64,000 bases of DNA from Certhia americana (lineage: Eukaryota; Chordata; Aves; Passeriformes; Certhiidae): assembly GCA_018697195.1 (NCBI GenBank), contig CM031879.1, positions 28,255,207-28,319,206 of the forward strand, written 5' to 3'. Positions 28,428-41,850 of this stretch are shown piece by piece. Made by a program: the position numbers and the translations under genes. Numbering within the stretch: the first letter of the stretch is position 1; each line of letters begins with the position of its first letter. A model generated the notes under the pieces. It worked only from the letters and a program-made list of their open reading frames with translations, was not told the origin of the DNA and made no database searches.

Positions 28428-28780
28428 TGTCCTGGTTCTGGCAACGGACAGGGTTGGTTGTTGCAGTAACCTAGAGGGACATGGGCAGGACCCAGAGGTT
28501 ATTCTGTACCACATGATTCCCAAGGGAAGGGAAAAGAATCCCTCTGGGACACAGTGTGGTGGAGGGAGTGGTTGGGTGTTGTTGGGGTTCTGTGTGGTGA
28601 GAATTCGCGTTTGATTTTGTTACATTTACAGTTGGTTGTAGGGGTGCTTTTTAAGTTTCATTGCTGTTTCCAGTAAATTGTTCTTATCTCAATCCGTGAT
28701 GTTCACCTTTTATGCTTCCAATTCTCTTCTCCATCCTGCCACAGGGGAGTATTGGTTTAAAGTAATGGTTTAAAGACACA
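28428..28780 (+). mobile_element. Solo LTR of an avian endogenous retrovirus (ERVL-like), degraded
   Basis: The element begins TGTCCTGGTTCTGGC and ends with GGTTTAAAGACACA, matching the TGTCCTGGTTT...GGTTTAAACCACGACA frame typical of a family of bird LTRs. Other expected landmarks appear in order: an ACCACATGATTCCCAAGG block, TTCTTATCTCAATCC after the promoter/poly(A) region, and CCAATTCTCTTCTCCATCC before the end. It is about 353 bp with TG...CA termini. No internal retroviral sequence flanks it, so it is a solo LTR left by recombination. I could not see a clean target-site duplication. Confidence 0.75.
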
Positions 28781-29470
28781 GCATCTTTACACTGACAGGA
28801 CAAGTTGATCCACAGAAAGCAAAGGTGTTATCTCAGGAAAAAGTCTGAAGAATTATGTCTTATGCGAACTGAAAGTGAAACTGTTTTACTTATACACTTG
28901 TGTATTCCACTGTTCTAGAATATCTTATTTCATCAGTCCAACATAAATTCATTTATTTTTACATAATTCTATTTTAATATGTTAAGGTCACAATAAACTT
29001 ATTTTAAAAACATGATGACTTCACTAAGGATATTAAAATTGTAGTCCAAACTGCCTAACTTCAAAAACATTTCATTAAAAGTTCCTTACTGTTCATGACC
29101 AAAGCATGCTCATGATTCTCTATAGTAACATAAATCCAAACTAACTTTTAGAAGGTTTTACTGACTTTTTTCCATCTTACAAATACAAATATCTTTTGCT
29201 AGGCCTCATTATCCTGCAACAGCCAACAAAGTATCTAGTACAGGCAGGCAGGCTCCTTAAAAGCCCAGCTCATTTTCAGCTTATGTGGCGGTCACTATCA
29301 AAACCTGGTGTGTGTAATGAATAGGCAACCAAGTAGAAACAAGAAAAAATTCATTAACCTCAGCCACACAGGAACACACGCACACATGTGCATCCCCAAA
29401 CAAGTAGATAAACCTATGCGCAAGAAGATACTTGATGTCAAATCAAGAAAGACAAGGATAACAGAAAGAC
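28781..29470. other. Intergenic, nothing recognised
   Basis: AT-rich DNA between the solo LTR and the next CR1; no gene or repeat recognised. Confidence 0.5.
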
Positions 29471-29948
29471 AAGGAACTACTAGAGAGGGTCCAGCAGAGA
29501 GCTAAAGGTGACAAGGGAAATGGAGCATTACTCAAGAGCGATGCTATCCTCTTATGAGGATAGACTTAGAGAGTTGCTTAGCTTGAAGAAGAGACAACCA
29601 AAAGGGGATCTGATCAATGCACATAACTATGCTTAGGGCAGGTGGCAAGAGGATGGGGGCCAGACTCAGTTCAGTGCTGCACAATGACAGGAACAAGGGG
29701 CAACAGGCACAAACTGAAACACAGTAAGCTCTATCTGAATATGAGGTAAAATGTCTTTATTTTGAGGGTGACAGAGCAATGGAACAGACTGCTCAGAGAG
29801 GTTGTGGAGTCTCTTTCCAAAGAAATATTCAAAACCTTCCTAGACACAATTTTGTGCTACCTGTTGCAGGTGAACCTGCTCTAGCAGGAGGGCTGGACTA
29901 GAGGCTCTCAAGAGGTCCTTTCCAACCCCAACCATTATGTGGTTCTCA
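29471..29948 (+). mobile_element. CR1 LINE fragment, 3' end, plus strand
   Basis: A 5'-truncated, moderately diverged CR1. It starts in the ORF2 C-terminal coding part (ACTAGAGAGGGTCCAGCAGA). It continues through recognisable blocks such as GATGGGGGCCAGACTC, GACAGGAACAAGGGGCAA and GGAACAGACTGCTCAGAGAG, and ends with the 3' UTR GGCTGGACTAGAGG...TCCTTTCCAACCCCAACCATTATGTGGTTCTC. The terminal repeat is degenerate. Several indels and stops break the frame. Confidence 0.92.
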
Positions 29949-32900
29949 GAAATGTCTGTGAGATAAGAAAGAGCTTCAAAGTGTGGTTGGAGCTACCTGG
30001 AAGGGTCTGGAACTCACCAGTTCCACCAGCCATAAATTATCTGTTCTGTCTAATGCAGATTTCCTCAGAGCTACGTGGAAAACAAACCCCAGATTGAAGA
30101 ACAATTTAAAATCCACAAACTTTGTAATATTTATGAAGTGCTGAATATCACTGGGGGAGGTAGGAAGGCACTTTGACCACAGACAAGGGGAATAACAGAC
30201 CAGAATTCAAAACCACCCTTTCATGCTATTTTCTGTGAAGACTGCATGTACAGAAGATAATAGAGAATCAAACATACTTTTGCCTGTCCCACACATTTAG
30301 CAAGACTAGGTTTGGTATTATATTGCCCCATCATTGGGAAGGAGAATTGCACCAATACAGTTCATCACAGGCGTTTTACAGAAGTTTGCACAGGGGCCAC
30401 TGGCTTTGCAGGAGTACAAGATACCACCAAAACACACAACGAAATACAACCTGAAGTTTTGGGAAAGGCAAATGGCGGCTTTTGAAATTTGTTTCATACT
30501 TCTAGGAGTCACTGCTATACAAATACATTGGTGATAGTGCAAACATCCAGTCTAAGAGCTACTAATCTCATACTCAAACCTTGGTTATGGAGAATTAAGC
30601 CACTTAATCCAATTTTCTCTAAAATTTGTCACTTACTTTTATAAGTCTCATTAAGGTTCACACAAATATGCATCACCATAGAATCAGTCTGAAATATTAT
30701 GTAGGGTGCCACAGTATATTAAAGCACTATTTTAAAAACTGTTTCTGTTACTATAGAGTAAACCCTAGCTGAATCTCTGGGATGGAAATAAACCCATGCG
30801 TGCTGCAAAAGTCTTCCTACATAGCTACATCACCAAAGGCACACATGTGGGGTAAGTAAATCATGAGCCCTAGATTACACACCATGCTGACACAATGCTA
30901 AGAGCAGGGGGTGTGAGCTACTTATGCCAAACTTATGCCACTCTGAGAGGTGGTGTCCTTCCCTCCAAGATGCACTGTCTTCCTCCAACAGCAACTGCCG
31001 TGCCTGCATCAGAAGGCTCTGCCAACTTGGTCTGCTGCCAAGATACCTGTGGCTCTGAGGAACACAGCACCCCAGCTCTGATCCTTACATCCCAGCTTTG
31101 CACTTCCCAGAAGGCTTTGGTTCTGCTCTTCCCAAGGCTTTGTGTCAGTTCCATCATCAGGTATTGCAGTGGGTTCATCCTTACCACGCCATTAGTATTA
31201 CTCTGTCTTAGAGAAGAGCTACGATGTGTCCCAGCAGAATAGAGTGATTGAACAATAAAAACAGCAAATGAAACGGCCTTTCTAAATTCCAATGGGTATA
31301 GCAACAACCATTTTAAAATCTCTGCTATTTTTATCTGTTTAGCTGCTATCAAGGTATATATTCAACTTTTATAATTTCCGATTACCTGATAGGATATACT
31401 ATGGCTTATACATTTCAGAGAAACAAATATTTTTTGTGATAAATGTTCTTCCCACAAAGCTCTCAGGTACAATTTTTTTTCCTGAATGCAAGAATTCACA
31501 TGAACCTGCTTTGTAAAACAAAATCTAGGCAAGAAAACAGAGCCAAAACCAAAACTAAAAAAGTACCTCTCAGAAAGGTACTCAGATGAAGAAAAAGAAT
31601 TTTTTACCCACAGACCACTATGGACCATTAGGAATGTGCCAAACTCATACTCACTTATCTAGGTTAATGGTAATAATGAACCATGTGTTGCTATGAAACT
31701 GTTTAAAATCTTTTGTGTCTATTAAATGCAAGGAAATGTACCTGTAAAACCCCTTTGAACATGTGCCTGAGCTCCATTAGAAAACATGAATCCTAGAATA
31801 GAGGTACTCATTTTAAAAATATAACAAAAATCTGTGAAGATTCTTGCTTCTTGCAACTATTTCCTTTCAAGCTTTTCAGTTTAAAAAAATGATTGTTTGA
31901 TTGCTTATCAAACTTACTTTTATTTTAAAGTGCTTTAAGTACATCAACAAGGTGTAGTTTTCAGTGGGCTGAGCCACTGTTTATCTTTTCTTAAGGATAA
32001 CAATGAGTTTTTGCCTTGCTAACACTCAATGTTGTAATATATTCCAGGAATTTGCTGTGAGTCACAGTCTGAAAAATACTAATGGCAAGGTCCTATTGAT
32101 CTTGCTTTAAGCAATTGACTCAAAAAGTAAAAAATTTTGAGAAGGCAGAACATCATGCCAGTAACTTCTATGGACAGAGTGGCCTGCTACTGAGGCCAGA
32201 TCCCTTCCAATAACTGACCAATTTTATTTAATGATATCTTCAGATACCTCTACCCTATCCTGAAATCTACAGGGTATTTATGTATGCAGGAGCATAGGTA
32301 TCGAAGCCTATAGCATTTACAATCTAGTGAAGCCTCCAAATTTTTGTCTCATTTCTCCATTCATTAAGTGGCTACACCTTTACAGTGCATCAATATCTAC
32401 TGTTGCAGCTTGCAAAGTCACCTAAATTCACAGGTGACATTACAGGCAATGTAAAGAAACTGCATTCAAGTTATAATCTGAAAAATAGAGAATGCCCATA
32501 ATTAAACAAATAAATCAATACTAAACTTGGTGTCAGGAGTAAGTGTTTGAGAATTGCAATTTACAAGTTGCCAGTCAGCCACCCTGGCCCAACCCTTTTA
32601 TTCTGGAAGATTCAACTGCAAATATAGTAATAAGGACTTTTAAAGTTATCTCTGAAGTGTCTATACTTTATCCTTTTAGATTTTTAATGGATTTCACATG
32701 ATACATACAATTTTTGAGAACTGAAGTGCTACTTCTAATATTCCCAGTTAAATGAACTCTTTAAAATAGAAGGAATGATAAAATAAAAATCTAAAATTAT
32801 ATTTAGCATTCTGAATGCAACTTGGGCTTTCAATTGATTTCTGAAGTTCCCACATGAGTGATCTACAGAGATATCATTCAGTACAACAGCAACAGGTGCC

Positions 32901-33189
32901 GAAAAAGTAATTTTAAACAAATGAATTTTATCACATTATCTGTTTTTTCCCTATTACAGCCAACTTTCCAAGTACTTCTGTGCAATTATCTAAATGAAGG
33001 CATATCAAAAAGTACTTTATTCCAAGATGTATTTCCATTTTTCATTACAAGATCACTGGAGTAACAGCATTGTTTACTCTCTTTTCTACAGAAGGATTTT
33101 ATCACTGCTTGAAGACAAGAAGAAGATAGTGTAAGAAGTATACATGAATCCTATCTTTTAAGCTACAGTTTTACTACTAGAATAAAATA
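29949..33189. other. Intergenic, no gene recognised
   Basis: AT-rich DNA. Overlapping frames of 115 aa (plus, 30895-31242) and 139 aa (minus, 30933-31352) lie in one GC-richer patch; neither has a recognised domain, and opposite-strand openness is expected from composition. Confidence 0.5.
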
Positions 33190-33720
33190 TACAGAACTAG
33201 AAGGGACCTCCAGATGACACCTAATACATCCTCCTGCCTGTAGGAAGCAGTTTTTCAAGTACTTGGATCTTACGGATCTCCAATTCAGATGGAAAATCCA
33301 AAGGCGTGCCAAGCAATCTATTCCCTATCCCCACCATTAAAGTTTTCTGTAATTTTAAAAATAAATCTTCCCTGCTGTAATTTAGCCTATTATTTCTTGT
33401 TATATCAAACTGAGGCAAAGGAAATAGATTGTTCTTTTCCTCCTTGGAGCAACCTCTTGTATTATAGTGTCTTCATTGTATCTTTTCTGTCAAACTAAAC
33501 AAAAATAATTTCTATCTTTTTTTTATTCTTTTAGGTTATAATTTCTACACTTCTGTCTTTTTTGACACTCTCCTTTGGACTGTTTCCAGTTGATTGTCAC
33601 CTTTCCTCAAGTCTGGTGTCTAAAACTGGACATGGTGTTATAATTCAGTATGAAATTACGATTTGTTGGTCCCAGATTTCATCTGATTATTTAAATAATG
33701 AAGCTAATCATCTCCCAGGA
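33190..33720 (-). mobile_element. Ancient CR1 LINE fragment, minus strand
   Basis: It starts with the reversed 3' tail (AACTAGAAGGGACCTCCAGATGA) and continues to the reversed ORF2 C-terminal region, where ACTCTCCTTTGGACTG, TTTCCAGTTGATTGTC and GTCTAAAACTGGACAT correspond to well-known CR1 blocks. Divergence is high and there are AT-rich insertions in the middle, so this is an old copy. The right edge is uncertain. Confidence 0.75.
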
Positions 33721-36700
33721 GAAGGATACCAAAGCTCTCATTCTATTAATTGTCCTGCTGGAAACCAAAGTTGAAAGTTAGATTAATTAAAGCACTGTCC
33801 AGTGAAAATCAATCTAAGGAAGCTTGCTTTCCTTTTGGATTTGTGTCTTAAGCCTGACTGATCAAACAACTAAGAAAACACAAACTCTGATTCAAGTTTC
33901 TTTGCATCACACTATTGTTATGAGCTTTCTGGTGTCCACTAAGAGTGAAACTCCTAGGAAGTCTTCTCCCTTTTCCTGTAAGAAGGTATTTCCAGATTCA
34001 TGAAAACACAAACAGGGTGCAGGTTTTAATAGCTGATTCAGGATTAGGCTGTGATTTTACAACTAGCTCTGACAAAACATCCCCTATCATAAACCCACCC
34101 CACCAGCTATTCTGAACAACAGCACTATTTCCTAAGCCCTACTTTTCAAAGAGACTACATAGTTTCCTTGCAACAGTTGTGAGCTATATACACAATGCCT
34201 TATTACACCCTATTTGGTGTAAAAAGATTTTAGAACTTGATGTATAGATTTTAGATCTCCTGTTGTATTAAAGCATTTTAAAGTTTTAAATCAGACACGC
34301 ATGTGAGCACATCTATTCCCTTTCTTTCTTCTTATCTATCCTTCCTCATTTAATTGCTCTGCTCTTCTTCCAAGAGAAAAATATCCATGCTTTTGAGAAC
34401 AGGATCCCAACATTCAACATGCTGTCATTTATTTTGTTCTTAAAGTAGTTTTAGTAATAAATTCTGCTGTATATAGGTGGAGCTGCTCAAGGATTACATA
34501 AGATATGCATTATGAGACAAAAGGTCAGCCTATTTATTCATTCCTGGAAGACTAAGGAATGAATACTTGTGTCACCAATGATGATATCAATTCCACTGTT
34601 AAGAGTTATGATTGTGACTCTAGGATTTTGGTAATAAATAAGTAAGAAGGCAGTGGTATTTCTATTTGCATTAATTTGAAAAAGTTCTTTAGCAGACAAT
34701 ATTTCATATAATCACTATTTTTAAATGTGTTTGATATTTCAGACAACAATGAATACTCGGGATTTCAGGAACGATGCCATGAAACTTGAACAGTACATCA
34801 GTCTCAAGAAGCTGTTATTGATGAATTGCAACATTTGCTTATAGTTACTCCAATAATTTTGATATTAAGAACTACACACACTGTTAATTTCAAGAAGCTG
34901 TCTTGCTATAATGTACCACCTCTTCAAAGGTATCTTCTTTCTTTCCTAGTGATTATAGAGGAATTTTGGAGGTTATTCCTGCATTAGGTACTTAACATGG
35001 CCTCCCTTTTTTCTTTGCCAGAGTTAGGACACTTAAAATACAGCACATAATGTGATCAGTGAAGGGTGGGAGCCAGGAGACCAAATGGAAGAGATGTAAA
35101 ATCTCATGAAAAGATTTTCTACAGAGCAAGCAGTGACTGACCTGACAAATAAATCAGAGCAAGACCAGAGACAAAGCTGCTAAAACAGGCTGAAAAATGG
35201 AACAGGCAGAAAGAGATAAATATGATAGTGAAAGAAAAAATCAGTTTGTCTTGGCTATGTAAGAACAGACATAAGGACTGGGATATTACTGGAGGAACTA
35301 GAAGTGATTGGCAAAACCACTGGAGCCTTGAGCTCCTAGGTCAAGGTCTTACTAAATAAAAAGATGTTAAACAGAAGCCCAGACGAACAACCTTATAAAC
35401 TAAATTAGGAGAATCAGAGCAAGACACAGGGACAGGGACAGGTATTAGAGCAGACTGGGAGAAGTTGAGGAGACAGTGGCCAGACAAATAAATAGCAGTG
35501 GAAAAAGGTAGAAAGGTGTCTCAGCCTCAAGACTTATTTGTTGTTAGAAAATGCATGCCTCATTACCACCAAAGCTGGCCACATGAGATGAGTAGACTAC
35601 TTATGAGCTATTCCATCACACCCAGCTAGTAGAAGTGTGGTGTCTCCACATACAGCATTGTAAAACACAGCTTGTTGACTATGAAAATTTTCTCCTTTTA
35701 ATAGGTTTTGACTGGATCTAGTGGTAGACAAAGCTGCTAGTTCACCGACTTTGGTCTCACATCTACACAAACACCACAGACTCAGTAAAGATGGATACAG
35801 GATTGGTAGTTACACTATTTAAAATTTCCACACCATTCCTATCTGAATTTGACTTTACTTTTGAAACACTGGCACTTTGCATGCCTTTTTTTTCTATGCA
35901 CGTTCTGTTCTACAAATAAAATTATTTGGTGTAAGCAAGATTCTGTCTTCATAACATTAATTCCATAGAGATATTTACACATTGACAATAAAGAAGCAAG
36001 CTCACATTTCCTACCATTTTTTTCTTTCTTTCAAATCTCTTCCTGGGAATGGGGCAAGTTTCTAAAGTAGACAAGACTGTGGACAAAGAACCCATAAAGT
36101 TTGGCTTAAACCACAGTAACAAATTGTTTCAACATTGTTTAATCTTTAAATACATTAAATGTATTTTAGTTACATTATAATATAATGTAACTAAATAAAA
36201 TGTGGGACGAATTTGCAGAAATTTCAATATTTGGGTTTTACTGGATGTGACCACGTAAACAGGATGTAATGTTTACTTACTATAAAGCCCATGTTAAGGA
36301 CATTGTAAAACAATGTTTTTCAAATTGCAACCAGCTAAAGACCAGGGAAAAGGCAAGTAGAACACCAGCTTCTTACAGGTGCAAACCCAGTCTACTGAAT
36401 TCATGCAGTGAAAAAATACACCTGCAAGTGTACAACCTGCTTTAACATGTGAATTTGGAGCAAGGCAGAGATATAAGACATTTTTGTTACTTGGTACTAG
36501 TTCTTGGAAGGTTCAAAGGTATTGCAGGGCTTCACAATCTCCAGTGGGGCACTGGTTGGTATTTACAATTTCTATGAAGCTAAACTTTTGCCACAAGGCA
36601 AGGAATCTTAGCCTTGTTATCTTGTCAGCCCTTTAAACCTGCTAGCTCACCTCCTAAGCCTAAATGAGATTCCCATTACAGGAAGCTTCCACCCTGCCTC

Positions 36701-39700
36701 ACCTGCAGGCTGAAGCACAACCCCTCCATCAAGAACTTGGAAAAAGGCAGCTGAAGACAAGAGCACTTGGCACAGGCCAGGATACACTCCTCAGAATGCC
36801 CTAGCAGCACAGCAAGTAGGAAACTCCCCTGGAATGCAGCCATTCCTCACTAGCTTGCTTGGGCAGCTTCCTGATCAGAGGTTTCTGTGAAATCCACTCC
36901 CACTTCTCCTCCCACACTGCTAAGGCAGCCTCTGAACCTTGAGCTGGGCTGTGACTTCCCCCAGGCAAAGGCCATCCAGAATTATGCAGTGTGATGCAGA
37001 GCAGAGGAACAAATAACCTGTCTCCAGCATTTCAGGCATAGAGTAAGAGGGGGTGGAAGCATTCCTATCATGACCTGCCTGTTGACACAACTCCAGAGGA
37101 AAGAGTAGTTCCCATCCCAATTCATGCTACTTGAGATGATTAAAAAAAATAACGAGACAACCAAACAGGATATTAATTCCTTATATTTAATGCTTCCGCT
37201 AATTTATTCTCTAATCTTCATCTGCAAGATAAAGCCTTCAAGGGCAACTCCACCTGTGCCAAAACATGGTGCTAGTGGTTGCCATAAGGACCTACAACTG
37301 CTTGCCACTGCTTTGGGCATCCACTCTTATAATTTTCACCTACCTGCCAACAACATGCTAAGGAAAATGTGGAATTGGACATTAGACAAACAACCGATTG
37401 AGATGAGGGACAGAGATAGAAAATGGCACAATGTTTGGAGAAAACACCATGGCTTAGAAGTTCAGGGTCATTTTCCCTATTCCTGTACATGTTGATTCAG
37501 CAGACTTATTTTCGCTCTCCTTTATCTAACTCATGTTTGCAGCTTCAACACAATCTTTTCAAGTTTCTCTCTGTTCCTGAGAAGGGGCACAGTGGTAGGA
37601 AGTCCAGAATAAGATGAGGTTGTTCCTCGGTTCACATGCCAGTAAACAAATTCACAGAGAGAACTTAGCATTCATTATGTAATGACATGCAGTCAGAATT
37701 TGTAACCAATATGGATTTGGTACAACACTTGCAAAATCGTTTAGAATCTGTCAGCCAACTTAATCTAAAAGTTCTGGAGCTATTTGAAAAGCAAGCTTGC
37801 TAAAGTGTAAATATGACTCTCACTAGAGCCATTTTTCAGTAAGGCACTTACTGCATTTAAATGCTGAATGCACCACTGACTCACGTATCAACCATGACTA
37901 GTTCATACGTAGTAGAGTCCCCATACACAGCTGGCATTACCAAGTTGGTATCTTACAGCTAACTCAACAAGGCTGAGAGTTGCTGTCCCAATTGCAAATG
38001 CAATGCAAACTGCACTGCAAACTTCTTTTTTAAGTGCTTCAATTCACTCTCAAACAAGTGAGGAGAAATATCAAGGGAATGTGAGGGTGGGATCCATCTC
38101 ATCCACCTTGACATACCTACATCAATGAAGTTTAGAGAGTGATTCATCTGACTGAAAGTAGATGCCTGCTTTAAAATTAGTTGACTCACTTTATGGATAA
38201 TATTGACTGTTTTGACTAGAACCCCATTGACCATGACTTCAGGCCGATCAGCTGCCTCTACACACTCTAAAACAGGAGAGAAATTCAATGAGTTTGACTG
38301 AAGGCTAGGGATATTCCAGGACATGATCAAGTAAACCAGTAGCTAATATAGACTGTCTTCCAGTTCTCATTTTAGAGGAAATATCAATGATTCTACAGAG
38401 ACATTACCACAGTAGAAATTATACTGAGATGATATAGATAGTCATTAATTAAAAATTAGGGGGAAAAAAGAGGTAGAAAGGAATGATATATTTTTTAAAT
38501 CTTCCATAAGTATAAAGCTGTATTTTTTACAATGTTGTTTTATATTGTGCATATGCATACCAACCATATATACACCATTCATGAATATTCACTAAGAACC
38601 AACAAAGTATTTTTATGTAATCAAAGTCCTGGCACATTAGGAAGATCGTATGTTTGATCGTTTTCAGATTATATCAGAGGCTTTAAAATACTGCTTATAA
38701 AAAGATTCTGATCTTGAAATTTCAAAGTTATTCAAATAGAAATTATTTTCTTAACTACAGGGAAAAAGACTTGTAAGTGACAACTTTTTTTTTATAGAAC
38801 CTTATTCTTGTGACCAGCATGTGAGTGATGCTTTTAGTATATGGCATGGTTTTTGGATCACAGAACCTATTCTAAAACAAAACTGAAGAGCCACATATTT
38901 TTTCTTACAGATCATGATATAATTTAATCCAAGGGTTGAAATCTGATAAATATTCTTTCTTCTTCATTTGACAAATCTCATTTCCCCTTCCCCATAATTC
39001 TAAATAAAATACAAGCCAGCATATTGATTTGTTAACATACCACTGAGGAAAGGAAGAAGGTCTGTATTCTAACTGTTTTATGACTGAGAGAGAGGCAATA
39101 TCAGACTAATGATGAAATGCTGTATTTAAGACAAAATATAAATTTTTTTTCAAGTTACCAAAAGTTAAAAATGAGGATTTTTTAATTAAATATAAGGATT
39201 ATGATTATCCACTCACTTATATTTGTCCTGTTACCTGTGGGAGCTGCTACAAAACTCTGAACGATTACACTAGAAGAAAGAAAAATCATATATTCCAGTA
39301 AAGTATGTATCATGTTTATTAATTTTTAGTAACACAAAAGGTTTTCTTATAAAATGTATAGAATTTGATCAGTCATGAAGAGATAATGACTTTTTTCCCA
39401 AGCACTATGTGTAGAATGTGCATTTTAAACAAAATACTAAGTATATTAGCCTTTCATTATATACAATTATTCTTATAACACATACCTACATTTACAACTC
39501 TGCACAACACAGAGTGCAGCAACATCACCTTCTCATAGTTTTGCTAATGCTGAAGTTGAGCAGTCTGCAAATGGAAATTAGCACCAGTTAGAAGACAGCT
39601 ATCATCTAACTCCAAAAAGGTGCCAAATGCAATCATGTACACTAGCTACAAGGATGCATTAACTGTTAGCAGACAGGAAACTCACAAAGGAAAACAACTA

Positions 39701-40094
39701 TTTAAAGTCCTGAAAACAACAGGGCCACTCCAAAACACCTGCCACTTCCTACAACCTCCAATCTCATCTTAAGACAACAGGAAAGAAATCATCCGTCAAA
39801 GCAATCCTGATCAATCATCCTCTTACATCTTCCATGTCTTCAGCAAAGAAGCCTGCACTCTTTGAAAACAGATCCATTCTTTCTAAGTTGACTATTAAGA
39901 ACTAGATTCAAAAAGGTATTAAGACCTTCATTGAAACCTGCAGTTCTCAAATGAAAACTCAGCTGCCATCTTTCAGTATTGAAATGTGTAGGTGACTCAT
40001 CTTTGGCACTAGAGCTGTCTGACAATAAGGGTTCGAGCAGATCTGCAGTGGTAAATTATTGCCATTTGCTGGTCTTTGCTCCTCTTCTCTGATG
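33721..40094. other. Intergenic, no gene recognised
   Basis: AT-rich DNA with no recognised exon. It holds a 31-bp palindrome (36165-36195). A GC-richer patch at about 36500-37130 could be an unrecognised old repeat. Open frames of 123 aa at 37124-37495 (plus) and 37959-38330 (minus) show no known domain. Confidence 0.5.
36165..36195. repeat. 31-bp near-perfect palindrome
   Basis: Arm TTTAGTTACATTATA (36165-36179) and its exact reverse complement (36181-36195) are separated by one base. It could form a cruciform or hairpin. No flanking terminal repeats or target-site duplication were recognised, so it is not assigned to a transposon. Confidence 0.9.
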
Positions 40095-41850
40095 GACAGA
40101 TTGAAAGTGATCCCTGGAGGTCTGCTAATTCAACTTCTCATTCAAAGCATCTCCAACTAAAGCATCTTGCTCAGTCAGGTTTTGAATTTCTTCAAGGACT
40201 GAGACTCCACGATATTGACTGAAAGTCCATTCCAGCATTTGATTGTATTAACAGTGAAAATGTTTTTTCCTTACAAGCAGAATTTCCTGTATTGCAACTT
40301 GTGTCCTATTAGCTCTTCCCCTGTCACCCTACATCTCCAAGAAGAGTCTGGATCTCTTCACTATATTCACCCTATCACACTCAGCTCATACATGTACTTC
40401 ATTAAGCCTGCGTCATCTTAGTGACACTGCTGCATTCAAAACCATGTGTCAGTCTCTTGTGCTGGTCAGCAAAAACAGCACTCCAGAAGCAGTCTCACAA
40501 GCAGCAGAGAGAGGGAGCAATTACTTCCCTAGGCCTGCTGGTTACAGCTTGCTAATACAGTGTGGGATGAGGCTGACCTTGTTTGCCCCAATTGCCAACT
40601 CAGGCTCATTGTGTTCACCAGTACCACAGGTCCATTTCTACAAAGCTGCCCTTCAGTCAGTTCATCTCCAGCATGTGCAAGACTTCTCACCTGTCTTCGC
40701 TGAGCTTAGTAAGACTCCCGGAAACACATTTCTCCAGCCTGTCTTGGTCCATCTGTACAACAGCCCTGCCCTCTGGCATATCAACTCCTTCCCTGAAGGC
40801 TGGTATCATCCATGAATCTGCTGATAGTGCAGGCTCTCCTATTAGATCAGCTCATTAGCAGTGAAGACACCAAACTGCATTTACCTCAGAATCTGTCCCT
40901 GAGGAGGACAGATAGTAACTAGCAACCAGCTGTGGGATGGACTTTGTACTGCTAATCACAACCTGTCTGGCCTGGAATTTCAACCAGTTTTCCATCCACA
41001 TTATAATCTGCTTATCCTGTCCATATCTCACTATTTTGACAGGTAGGATACTATCAAAGACCTTGGGAAAAGATCTACTAAGTCAAAGTCAACAACATTC
41101 GCTACTCTTCCCTCATCCATAGAATCAATTCACCTCACAACGATCAATCAATCAGGTTCATCAGGGAAAATTTGTCCATGGTAAATTCATGCTGCCTATT
41201 TTTAATCACCTTCTTGCAGTCAATGAGCTCAGAAATGGTTTCCAGGAGGAAAATCTTCCAGGAGACTGAGGTTAGAGTTCTAAGCTTGTAGTCCCCTGGA
41301 TCCTCTTTCTCAGCCTTCTTGAAGATGTGTATGACATTTGTCCTCTTCTGATGGGCAGCCCACTCATGCTGCCATTGGCTAGATTTTGTATTTGCAGTCA
41401 GTCAAGAGTGTTCTGCTCATCCATACTGGCCTTGCACCACCTTTGCTTACTTTTCTTGACTTGGAGGGGACCAATTCCATGTTTTGAGAACGTTGTTCCT
41501 GAAAGTCAATTAGCTGTGCCAGGGTAATTAACTGCTTCTCATATGATCCTGTCCAGCAGATTCCCAAACAAGTTGAAATTTGCCCTTTGGAAGTCAAGAC
41601 TGGCAATTTTATTATTTTTCCTGTTTATCTCAGGATTTTAAACTATGCAAACTCAGAGTTTCAGCCAAAGCTGCCTTCAAACTCTACACCCCCATATATA
41701 TTGTTCATGAGTAATAAGTCCAGCCAGGGTATCTCTTCTGTTACCTCACCAATCACCTATGTCAGGAAATTGTCATTGAATTTTTGCACTTTATCCATGC
41801 TTCGCGTGCTGACATGTTTACAACCTGGTGCTCCGTAGAACAAGGAGTTG
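40095..41850 (-). mobile_element. Long CR1 LINE relic, minus strand (3' tail through RT and further upstream)
   Basis: About 1.75 kb of a degraded CR1, much longer than the few hundred bases usual in birds. From left to right the plus strand shows the reversed tail (GATCCCTGGAGGTCTGCTAA), ORF2 C-terminal blocks (GAGACTCCACGATATT, TTGCAACTTGTGTCC, CCTGTCACCCTACATCTCC) and reversed reverse-transcriptase blocks. The latter include CTAATCACAACCTG, TCAAAGACCTTGGG...AGTCAAAGTCAACAACATTC, AAATTCATGCTGCC and CTTGTAGTCCCCTGGATCCTC. Further right, AAATTTGCCCTTTGGAAGTC and ATCACCTATGTCAGGAAATTGTC match a more 5' part, with some sequence apparently missing between about 41340 and 41550. Frames are broken throughout; the element is inactive. 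Confidence 0.85.

Noticed and set aside
30933..31352. 139-aa minus-strand frame
   Set aside because: A plus-strand frame overlaps it over most of its length, and neither has motif content or splice-bounded exon structure.
34020..34070. Possible third copy of the LTR-like repeat (GGTTTTAATAGCTGATTCAGG)
   Set aside because: Only about 20 bases resemble copy B; flanks do not align.
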